A stretch of 64,000 nucleotides of DNA, from contig JACPZW010000028.1 of assembly GCA_016195265.1 (NCBI GenBank), forward strand, positions 1-64,000, given 5' to 3'. The stretch is from Acidobacteriota bacterium (lineage in GTDB: Bacteria; Acidobacteriota; Vicinamibacteria; Vicinamibacterales; CAVVIG01). A program made the position numbers and the translations under genes. The notes below the pieces were generated by a model that saw only the letters and a list, made by a program, of their open reading frames with translations, searched no databases and was not told the DNA's origin. Below, piece by piece: positions 56,920-64,000 of this stretch (position 1 is the stretch's first letter; each line of letters opens with the position of its first letter).

Positions 56920-57345
56920 TTAATGCACGGTTCCCGAAAAGGCCACCGATCCCTTTCCGCCGGGTCCATCCCACTCGATCGTCATGCGCCACGTTCCCGC
57001 CATGTCGAACTGGCCGTTCGCCACGTAACGGCCGGGGACATCGCTTCGCTGAACATCAATGTTTCCGAACATCGCCATCCCAGGCATCGGCATGTTCGCC
57101 GTCGCCCGGACATTCCCGACATCAACGAGGTTCCCCCTCGACGTAGATTTGAATTCGATGGCGAATGCGTCCTTCCCATGGCGGAGTGCGTCGTGCGGCG
57201 AAAGTAGAACGACGTCGAGCGTTCCAGATTTGACTCGCTGCAGCTCAGTCATGTTTGCGGTGCCGGTTGCCCGACCGCATCCAACCGCTGCGGCGACTAA
57301 GATGAGAAGCCACCCACGCCACGCGTTGCCGGATTGTCGAGTCAT
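56920..57345 (-). CDS. YtkA/FixH-like lipoprotein
   Basis: The protein has 141 aa. A signal peptide ends in VAAAVGC, a lipobox. The domain reads DVVLLSPHDALRHGKDAFAI, Met-rich ATANMPMPGMAMFGNID and VPGRYVANGQFDMAGTWRMTIEW, matching the YtkA-like/FixH fold. Its Met cluster suggests copper binding. The ATG overlaps the RND pump stop by 4 bp (ATGA), so it belongs to the metal efflux operon as its last gene. Confidence 0.75.
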   Translation of the reverse strand: MTRQSGNAWRGWLLILVAAAVGCGRATGTANMTELQRVKSGTLDVVLLSPHDALRHGKDAFAIEFKSTSRGNLVDVGNVRATANMPMPGMAMFGNIDVQRSDVPGRYVANGQFDMAGTWRMTIEWDGPGGKGSVAFSGTVH

Positions 57346-60300
57346 TTCGTCTCGGCGGCGGCCCACCAGCGCCGAATGTCCTCGCCGACCACGAACAGAC
57401 ACGGCGTCATGAACAACACGTGCAGGCTTGACGTGACCATCCCCCCGACGCTGGGCGCGGCGATCGGCTTCATGATTTCCATGCCGGCGCCAGTCGCAAA
57501 CAGCACCGGCAGCAACGACAGAACGATCGCGGCGACGGTCATCAACTTCGGACGCAAGCGCGTCGCCGAGCCGTCGATCACGGCCTCGACATACGACTGA
57601 CCGTCCGGGCGACGATCGAGCGCGCCGCGAATGAAAATCACCATGATGATGCCGGTTTGGACGGCGACGGCGAACAGCGAAATGTACCCGACGATCACCG
57701 CCGTGGTCATCGCGTACCCCAGCATCCATTGGAGAAACACACCGCCGACCATTGCAAACGGCACGGACAGCAGGATGAGGACGCTTTCCGCGACGGATCT
57801 GAACGCGACGATCAACAGCCCGAAAATGATGATGAGCGTCAGCGGCACGATCAGACGCATTCGCGCTCGCGCGGCGGTGGCGTACTGATAGAGCCCGGTC
57901 CACTCAATGGCGTAGCCAGCGGGCAGTGACAGGTTCTTCGTCAGCAGTGTCCGAGCGCTGTCCACGTAGTCCAGGCCCGTCACGTTCTGCAGGTCGACGT
58001 AAATGTATCCCGCCAGGGCGCCGTTGTCGTTCCGGATCATCTCCGGCATCTTCCGAACCGACACATCCGCGATGTCGCCCAACGGAACCGAGCGTCCGTC
58101 GCCGGTCACCACCGGAGTGTTCTTGATCTTGTCGAGGGTGTCGATGTACTCGGGCGAGTACTGCACGCCCAGAGGAATGAGGGTGTCGTTGGCTGCCCTG
58201 ACGCCGACGATGTTGTCGCCCCCGATGGCGTAGCGCACCGTCGAGATGGTCTCGTCAACGGTCACGCCGCGCTCGGCCATGCGCGCGAGATCGTTCCGCA
58301 CGTCGACGTAATAGCCTTCAGAAATGCGCTCGGCGATGACGGACTTGGTACCGGGCAGTCCTCGGAGCAGAGCCTCGATCTGTTGCGAGATGTTCTCGAT
58401 GACGGCGACCTCGGATCCCTTGACTTTGAGTCCGACCGGCGTCTGGATGCCCGTGCTCTGCATCATGACGCGCGCGCGGATGGGCTGAACCCAGGCGTTC
58501 ACGTACCCGATCGTCTCCGCGGCCTTGTCCATTTCCGCGACGAGCCTCTCCTTCGTCATGCCTTTTCGCCACTGGGACTTCGGCTGAAGGAGCACCGTCG
58601 TTTCGATCATCGTGAGCGGCGCCGGATCGGTCGATGTATCCGCCCGTCCGATTTTTCCAAATACCCGTTCGACCTCCGGGAACGCCTTCAGCTTCTTGTC
58701 CATCTGCTGAACGATCCAGCCCGCCTCCCGGTTCGGCAGTCCCGGAAGGGTCGTCGGCATGTAGAGGATGGCGCCCTCATCGATGTCCGGAAGGAAGTCC
58801 TTCGGAAACCGCATCAGCAGGAAGGCGGCGGGGAGCAGTACGAGCATGCCGGCTGCGGTGAACGCATAGCGGTAACGAATCACTCCTCGCAGCGCGGACC
58901 GGTAGGCTCTGATGGCGACGCTTTCCCGGAAGTCCGTGCGGGCGACGGTGTCGCGCTTGAAAATCCACAGGACTATCAAGGGCAGGAGAAGCATCGTGAG
59001 CAAGGTCGAGAACGCCATCGCGAACGTCTTGCTGTAGGCCAGCGGATCGAACAAGCGAGCTTCGCGCTCTTCCAGGAAGAACACAGGCAGGAACGACGCG
59101 AGAATGATCAACAGCGAGAACAGCAGCGGCTTTGCGACGGAGGCAATCGAGCGGATGAGGATTTCCTGCTTCTCCGGTCCGCTGACGGAGCCGCGCATCG
59201 ACAATTCCGCCGTGCAATTCTCCACGATCACGATCGTCGCATCGGCGATCTCGCCAATGGCGATCGCCAGGCCCGCCAGCGAGAACAGGTTGATCGTCTG
59301 CTTGAAGCCGACGAGCGGGATGGCCGTAAACACCGTGCTGAGCAGAAGTATGGCAATCGGCCCCACCGCGGTGCGGATGTTTCTGAGAAACAACAGCATC
59401 ACGAGGATGAGGACGACGAGTTCGATCCCCAGCGTTTCGAAGAACTGCCTGAGCGTCGCCCAAATCCACGCCGAACGATCGTAGGCCGTGACGACCTCAA
59501 CGCCCTGCGGGAGAAGCGGCCGGAGCTGCTGGAGCTTCTGGTCGAGCGACCGCGTGATCGCCAGAACGTTTTGGTCCTGCTCCATGATAGCGATGCCGCC
59601 GACGACTTCTCCGGTTCCATCCAGGTCGACGATACTCCGTCGCTGGTCGTACCCGACCTCAAGGTAGCCGATATCCTGCAGGGAGATGGGCGTTCCATCT
59701 GGATGGCGGCCGACAACCAGGAGATCCAGCTTGTCGATATCCTCCGTGTTCACGACGCCGCGCAGTTGATAGTCGCGGTTCGTGACCTCGATCATGCGAC
59801 CGCCGGCCTCTTGAAAGACGCCTTGGACAGCCGCGATCACCTGTCTGAGCGGAATCCCCGCCCGCGCCAGCAGCGGGGGAAAGATCTTGATCTGGTACTG
59901 CTTCTCCAGCCCGCCGACCGACGCGACTTCCGCGATGCCTGGAACGGTCTGCAGCGCGGGTTTGATCTGGCGTTCGTTCACCAGGCGCAGGTCGCGCAGA
60001 TCATGCAAGCCCTGCCGATCGACGAGCGCGTACTGGAAAATCCAGCCGATGCTGCTGGCATTGGGCCCGAGCGTGACGCTGGCGTCGGGCGGCAGTTGCG
60101 GCCGGATGCCGTTGATCCGGTCGAGCACCAACTGCCGCACGGCGGCCCGGCGGGCGGTGTTGCTCAAGATCACGTAGATAAACGAGTACCCCATGTGCGA
60201 CGACCCGCGTAACGCCTGAATATCGGGGGACCCCACGAGCGCACTGATCAGGGGTTCGGTGACCTCCCTCTCCAGCAACTGCGGGCTTCGGGGCCACTTC

Positions 60301-60452
60301 ACGTAGACGACAATCTGCGGATCCGAAATGTCGGGTATGGCGTCAAGCGAGGCAGTGCGGATCGAATAGGCGCTGAACAGCACGCCCGCGGCCACGAGGA
60401 GCCAGGCGACAGATTTCCAGCGGATGACGGCCCTAATGACGCTGGCGATCAT
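57342..60452 (-). CDS. CusA/CzcA-type heavy-metal RND efflux pump
   Basis: The protein has 1036 aa. The first helix region (VIRWKSVAWLLVAAGVLFSAYSI) and DAIPDISDPQIVVYVKWP are typical of the heavy-metal branch. The proton-relay helix carries EIADATIVIVEN. APLTMIETT and RVMMQSTG put Met residues where CusA has substrate methionines (aligned from memory), favouring Cu(I)/Ag(I). It exports metal from the periplasm or cytoplasm using protons. It overlaps the adaptor gene by 20 bp. No TolC-type channel gene is seen nearby. Confidence 0.9.
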   Translation of the reverse strand: MIASVIRAVIRWKSVAWLLVAAGVLFSAYSIRTASLDAIPDISDPQIVVYVKWPRSPQLLEREVTEPLISALVGSPDIQALRGSSHMGYSFIYVILSNTARRAAVRQLVLDRINGIRPQLPPDASVTLGPNASSIGWIFQYALVDRQGLHDLRDLRLVNERQIKPALQTVPGIAEVASVGGLEKQYQIKIFPPLLARAGIPLRQVIAAVQGVFQEAGGRMIEVTNRDYQLRGVVNTEDIDKLDLLVVGRHPDGTPISLQDIGYLEVGYDQRRSIVDLDGTGEVVGGIAIMEQDQNVLAITRSLDQKLQQLRPLLPQGVEVVTAYDRSAWIWATLRQFFETLGIELVVLILVMLLFLRNIRTAVGPIAILLLSTVFTAIPLVGFKQTINLFSLAGLAIAIGEIADATIVIVENCTAELSMRGSVSGPEKQEILIRSIASVAKPLLFSLLIILASFLPVFFLEEREARLFDPLAYSKTFAMAFSTLLTMLLLPLIVLWIFKRDTVARTDFRESVAIRAYRSALRGVIRYRYAFTAAGMLVLLPAAFLLMRFPKDFLPDIDEGAILYMPTTLPGLPNREAGWIVQQMDKKLKAFPEVERVFGKIGRADTSTDPAPLTMIETTVLLQPKSQWRKGMTKERLVAEMDKAAETIGYVNAWVQPIRARVMMQSTGIQTPVGLKVKGSEVAVIENISQQIEALLRGLPGTKSVIAERISEGYYVDVRNDLARMAERGVTVDETISTVRYAIGGDNIVGVRAANDTLIPLGVQYSPEYIDTLDKIKNTPVVTGDGRSVPLGDIADVSVRKMPEMIRNDNGALAGYIYVDLQNVTGLDYVDSARTLLTKNLSLPAGYAIEWTGLYQYATAARARMRLIVPLTLIIIFGLLIVAFRSVAESVLILLSVPFAMVGGVFLQWMLGYAMTTAVIVGYISLFAVAVQTGIIMVIFIRGALDRRPDGQSYVEAVIDGSATRLRPKLMTVAAIVLSLLPVLFATGAGMEIMKPIAAPSVGGMVTSSLHVLFMTPCLFVVGEDIRRWWAAAETK

Positions 60453-61131
60453 CAGGCATTGTCCCCGGCGGACTTTGTTCCGTCCCTTTCAACTTGTGCT
60501 CAGCGTCGATGAAGAAACTCCCGAACGTGACAACCTGTGCCTCTTCCTTGATGCCGTCGAGGACCTGTGTGTACAGTTCGCCCTGAATACCTGTGCGAAT
60601 CTCCGCCGGGACGTACTGTCCGGGTTGCTGTTGCACGTACACGATGTGCTTGTCGCCCTCCTCGATGATGGCCTCGTTCGGGACAGACAGGAAGGGTCCC
60701 CGTTCGACGACGATCTCCATGACGTAGTGCGTGGTGTTCTGGCGCCCTGAAGCGGTCAGTGATGCCTCAACCGCGACGCCGCCGGCACGCGGCACGACCC
60801 GCGTGATGTAGGCCTGGTACATCGATGATCTCGAGCTGGGCGGGAAGGCGCGCACGCGCTGTCCGACCTTCACCAGCGTCGCTTCGGATCCGGATAGGGA
60901 CGTGCCGAGTATTTTCCCAGTCTTGTCTATCGTGCCCGCCGTGCGGACCCACGTCTGGATGGGACGGAGCGACGCCGCGCTCAACGTCAACGTGAGGGCA
61001 GCCGCCTGCGATTCGGTGATCGTGGTGCCTTTCCCGCCGGCAAGACGGGTGTGCTGACGAACGTCCTGGGCACCGGCCGGTCCGGCGACGAGGAAGGCCA
61101 TCAACAGGAGGGAGGGAAGCTTCAGGATCAT
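60433..61131 (-). CDS. RND adaptor, unusually short
   Basis: The protein has 232 aa, against about 400 for CusB. A signal peptide (LLLMAFLVAGPAGAQ) is followed by VRTAGTIDKTGKILGTSLSG, a beta-barrel (YQAYITRVVPRAGGVAVEAS) and the membrane-proximal domain (FLSVPNEAIIEEGDKHIVYV). The lipoyl and alpha-hairpin domains, which normally meet an outer-membrane channel, are missing. It could be functional only with another partner. It overlaps the pump gene by 20 bp. Confidence 0.75.
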   Translation of the reverse strand: MILKLPSLLLMAFLVAGPAGAQDVRQHTRLAGGKGTTITESQAAALTLTLSAASLRPIQTWVRTAGTIDKTGKILGTSLSGSEATLVKVGQRVRAFPPSSRSSMYQAYITRVVPRAGGVAVEASLTASGRQNTTHYVMEIVVERGPFLSVPNEAIIEEGDKHIVYVQQQPGQYVPAEIRTGIQGELYTQVLDGIKEEAQVVTFGSFFIDAEHKLKGTEQSPPGTMPDDRQRH

Positions 61132-61136
61132 CGCCT

Positions 61137-61175
61137 ACTAGGAGCGTCTTCACACTTCTCGGACACGCTCCTAGT
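61137..61175. promoter_or_regulatory. Large intergenic hairpin before the adaptor gene
   Basis: ACTAGGAGCGT and ACGCTCCTAGT are perfect 11-bp arms with a 17-nt loop. The hairpin covers the stop of the beta-propeller gene and ends 5 bp before the adaptor start, close to its ribosome site. It has no T-run, so translational control is as likely as termination. Confidence 0.55.
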
Positions 61176-62364
61176 GGCAGTAGTTGTCCTTGCTGTCCAT
61201 GATGTGCGTGCCCCATGGAAACAGACCGACGTTGAAGACCTTTTCGACTGCCTCCGTCCTGGCATCGATGATCACGACTGCATTCTCAGTTGAGTCTGCG
61301 AGATACAGCTTCTGGTCGGCGGTGTCCGTCGTCGCGGTCTCGAGCTGAATGTTCGTGCCGATCTTCAATCGTCCGCCCGGCCTCAACGTTTTCATATCGT
61401 AAACGTACACGAACCCCGTGGTCGAACTGATGACAAACGCCTTACCGGCTGCGAAGTTCACGCCGGTCATGTTCTCTCCGGCTTCCAGCGTCGCCGCCAC
61501 CTTGTTGGTCTGGAGATCGATAATGGAGATGGTCTGGTCGCCGTTATTCGGCGTGATCGCGTACTTGCCGTCGTGACTCATGTAAATGCGCCAGGGAGCC
61601 TTCCCCACCCTGATGACCTTCACCACCTTGTCCTCACGCGGGTCGATCACGCCGACGACTCCTAAGTCGGTATCGGCAGCATAGAGATACCGACCGTCGT
61701 TTGTGATCTGCGGGATGTTGATGCCCTTGATATCCCCCAGGTATTTCGCAGGGTCCAGCTTCGCGACGCCGGGCACTTCGGCAATCTGGACCTTTTTCAG
61801 CAGCTCATGGCGCCTCACATCGATGACGCCCACCCAATGCGCACCGTAGTTGCCCACATACGCTTTCGAGCCGTCTGGCAAGAACACGGTGTTGAGGGGT
61901 TCCACAAAACCGGGAATGGTCTTGATTTTCGTGAGCGAGACCATGTCAATCACCGAGATGGAGTCGCCTTGGGGATTGCCCTGGTAGTACCAACGACCAT
62001 CTGGTGAGAATGCCAGATGCTCTGGGGCAATATCGACCGGAATAACCTTCACCAATTGCAGCGTTCGCGCATCGATGATGTACGCCTTGTTCGCGCGCGT
62101 GCCGCCCGTGACGACATAGCGGCCGTCCGGGGACATCATCACCATGTGGGGGTTGACGTTGTTGCCCAGAAAGGTCTTTCCCACCATCTTGTGGGTCTTG
62201 ATGTCCATGAACGCGATCTCATTCGAGTCCCGATTGACAATCATGACCACCGACGTCGGATCAGCGAGCTTCACGTCCGCCGCGCGCAACGCGCCGCTGG
62301 CCGCAGCTCCACACACGCCGACGATGACCGCGCCGGCAACGCCGAAACGTTTTACGGTAGCCAT
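61171..62364 (-). CDS. Exported YVTN/YncE-like beta-propeller protein
   Basis: The protein has 397 aa from ATG at 62364 (AGGAGAG upstream). A signal peptide (VAGAVIVGVCGAAASGALRA) is followed by about seven blades with the pattern MSPDGRYVV...IIDARTLQLVKVI, FSPDGRWYY and VGVIDPREDKVVKVI. These propellers bind partner proteins or metals in the periplasm. The C-terminus DNYCH is unusual and might bind metal. It sits between the porin and the RND adaptor in the metal operon. Confidence 0.8.
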   Translation of the reverse strand: MATVKRFGVAGAVIVGVCGAAASGALRAADVKLADPTSVVMIVNRDSNEIAFMDIKTHKMVGKTFLGNNVNPHMVMMSPDGRYVVTGGTRANKAYIIDARTLQLVKVIPVDIAPEHLAFSPDGRWYYQGNPQGDSISVIDMVSLTKIKTIPGFVEPLNTVFLPDGSKAYVGNYGAHWVGVIDVRRHELLKKVQIAEVPGVAKLDPAKYLGDIKGINIPQITNDGRYLYAADTDLGVVGVIDPREDKVVKVIRVGKAPWRIYMSHDGKYAITPNNGDQTISIIDLQTNKVAATLEAGENMTGVNFAAGKAFVISSTTGFVYVYDMKTLRPGGRLKIGTNIQLETATTDTADQKLYLADSTENAVVIIDARTEAVEKVFNVGLFPWGTHIMDSKDNYCH

Positions 62365-62404
62365 GGGTTCTCTCCTGAACATGCCAATTGAGCACAACGC
62401 TCGG

Positions 62405-64000
62405 CTAGAAGCTCGCCTGCAGGCGCACGCCTGGAAACAGAAACGCGTGCGACTCCTCCCCAACCGGTGATTCAAGGAGATGCTGGAGGCTGAATGAGAG
62501 TCGCAGTTTCTCCGAAATCCTCAAGTTGTAATAGCCCTCCAGCAGTTTTTCGCTGGGCCCCGACGGAATAACCGTTTGCGCGTAACCGACGCCCCATCTA
62601 TCCAGAGGATTGAAGACGAAGCCGTTCTGCAACTGAAAGCCAGCGCTGTAGAAGCGGCCCCCGGTCGAAAACAGGGTAGCGGCTCCGCTGGTGGGCGCAT
62701 CCACCTCTCCGGATCCGTAACGGCCAAACAGCGTAAAGATGGGCGTGAGCTTTTGATCCGCACTCAACCCAACCGCCCCTCTGCGACTGCCTGTACTGTT
62801 ATCGCTGCGGTACCACACTCGATAGTTCCCCTCGGACAGACCGGGGGGGCGCGCGACGTAGCCGACCTCCGACAACGTGTAGATGGATTCCGTCAGATTG
62901 GTTGCGTCGCTGTTCGTTTGCTGGAAACCCGCTCTGAAGCTCAGGCCGTTTTTGGCGTCGAACAGGCCGATGACACCCGAACCATTCGTCGGTAGTACCA
63001 ATACCGGGTTGTTCACCAACGCGTCGCTGACGAACTCTGACGTTTCGTCGTTGGCGACGGCGTTCCGGTCGAAATAGTTGGTCATGTCGACTCGTCCCGC
63101 GACGAGTGCCAGCTTCTGGGAGAAGAGCTCGGTCTTAACCCACGCCTCCCGCACATTCACTTCGTTGTTCCGAACGAGTCGAGACGAGTAACTGTTGAGC
63201 AGGGTGAGGCCGTGACGCTCCGCGTCCGGTGGCGCTCCACTCAAACCGACGATGTCTGCAAAGAAGCTCGTGTATTGGGCCAGGCCGGCCGAGAACAACA
63301 GATCGGCCGAGGCGAGTTGATAGGCGTGCCCGTTGGTCTCATTCGTCGGGCCACTGGTCTGTCTCGCAAACTGCGTCACGCTCGCGGCGCTCATGCCGAC
63401 CGTGATCTTCCTGGCGTCCTGATCGGCGAACGCCTGTTCGAGTTTCTCGCTGAGCCACTGCCGCCGGTACACGCGCTCCCTCTGGTAAGTCACGGTCTTC
63501 TTCGCCCCTTCGACGGGCGCGTCGTGTTCGTTGCCGTTCTTGTCGACGTAGACCTCAATCCGCTTGACTCGCGTTTCGGGTTCCGACAGGACCGTGCCGG
63601 ATTCGAGGTCGCTCAGGCGCTGCTCGAGCTTCTTGATGCGATCGAGGAGCGCTTGCGTGTCGGCAAATCCTCCCGCGATCGCCGCCGCAGGCTCCGGTTC
63701 ACCACCTCGAATGTCGAGCGCCTCGAGCGAGACGGCCAGCGCCCGGGCGCTCGGCACGGTGATCTCCTGCGAGGAACGCGCGAGTCCTGGTGCATCCACC
63801 TGCAGGACGTAGCGGCCGGCCGGCACCTGGTCGAACATGAACGTACCGTCGGCCCTCGAACGTACAGAGCGGTCGGGCGATGCGCCCGCTCGCATAGCGG
63901 GCATGCCCGGCATCGCCGGTCCTGGAGGCGGGACCAGGGAGACTTCTGCATCCGCAATTGCGCCACCCTGTTGAGTCGTCACACGGCCGCTCACCGATGA
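62405..64000 (-). CDS. Porin-like barrel with regulatory and coiled-coil N-terminus, 5' end missing
   Basis: The frame is open to the right edge, so the start and signal peptide lie outside. Visible order: CarboxypepD_reg-like domain (SGRVTTQQGGAIADAEVSLV), coiled coil (TQALLDRIKKLEQRLSDLES), then an OprB-like barrel (SADLLFSAGLAQYTSFFADI, WGVGYAQTVIPS) ending in Phe. It takes the position where a TolC-like channel gene normally lies in a Cus operon. Whether it serves metal efflux or sugar/ion uptake is unknown. Confidence 0.7.
   Translation of the reverse strand, partial: SSVSGRVTTQQGGAIADAEVSLVPPPGPAMPGMPAMRAGASPDRSVRSRADGTFMFDQVPAGRYVLQVDAPGLARSSQEITVPSARALAVSLEALDIRGGEPEPAAAIAGGFADTQALLDRIKKLEQRLSDLESGTVLSEPETRVKRIEVYVDKNGNEHDAPVEGAKKTVTYQRERVYRRQWLSEKLEQAFADQDARKITVGMSAASVTQFARQTSGPTNETNGHAYQLASADLLFSAGLAQYTSFFADIVGLSGAPPDAERHGLTLLNSYSSRLVRNNEVNVREAWVKTELFSQKLALVAGRVDMTNYFDRNAVANDETSEFVSDALVNNPVLVLPTNGSGVIGLFDAKNGLSFRAGFQQTNSDATNLTESIYTLSEVGYVARPPGLSEGNYRVWYRSDNSTGSRRGAVGLSADQKLTPIFTLFGRYGSGEVDAPTSGAATLFSTGGRFYSAGFQLQNGFVFNPLDRWGVGYAQTVIPSGPSEKLLEGYYNLRISEKLRLSFSLQHLLESPVGEESHAFLFPGVRLQASF

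Overview
The window reads like a piece of a high-GC, Gram-negative genome with many secreted proteins. I infer Acidobacteriota, probably a Vicinamibacteria-type soil or sediment lineage. The reasons are long G/C-ending coding regions, a large Oar-like TonB receptor with a carboxypeptidase-regulatory N-terminus, several paralogues of a secreted family common in that group, PQQ and cytochrome c proteins, and intergenic spacers full of short-period repeats and GTAG-flanked hairpins. This is inference; there is no rRNA or tRNA here to confirm it.

Layout: 0-3.6 kb, a metal-binding/cytochrome pair, a partial repeat protein off the left edge, and a VapBC-like toxin-antitoxin pair. 3.6-9.7 kb (minus strand), a YfhO-like membrane protein and a catabolic set (CoA-transferase A and B, SDR, aldehyde dehydrogenase). 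9.8-16.2 kb, a MoxR/DUF58/VWA (Bat-like) operon. 16.2-32.9 kb, mixed genes: ROK kinase, M2 peptidase, CBS protein, Omp85-like protein, S9 peptidase, sugar isomerase, MFS transporter, acyl-CoA dehydrogenase facing a phosphotransferase, cytochrome c and several decayed genes. 33.0-43.3 kb, a nitrogen-assimilation operon gltB-gltD-glnD-PII-amt, followed by the 3' relic of a second amt. 43.9-57 kb, a periplasmic redox island (PQQ protein with a frameshift, copper-monooxygenase-like cytochrome, TonB receptor, three paralogous secreted proteins, DUF6152, two DUF6644-like membrane proteins, C-terminal-haem cytochrome). 56.9-64 kb, a CusA-type heavy-metal RND pump with a very short adaptor, a beta-propeller protein, a YtkA-like lipoprotein and a porin that runs off the right edge; this part looks less GC-rich.

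How parts work together: GlnD would uridylylate PII at Tyr51, PII would gate Amt, and GltBD would assimilate the imported ammonium. The Bat-like set pairs a MoxR ATPase with two membrane VWA proteins. The CoA-transferase, SDR and ALDH form a plausible acyl/aldehyde catabolic unit. The most unusual property is not a gene. Nearly every spacer carries a degenerate tandem repeat with a 7-bp period but a different motif each time, and dispersed hairpin elements occur both between genes and inside reading frames (ROK kinase, GltB tail, Omp85 N-terminus).
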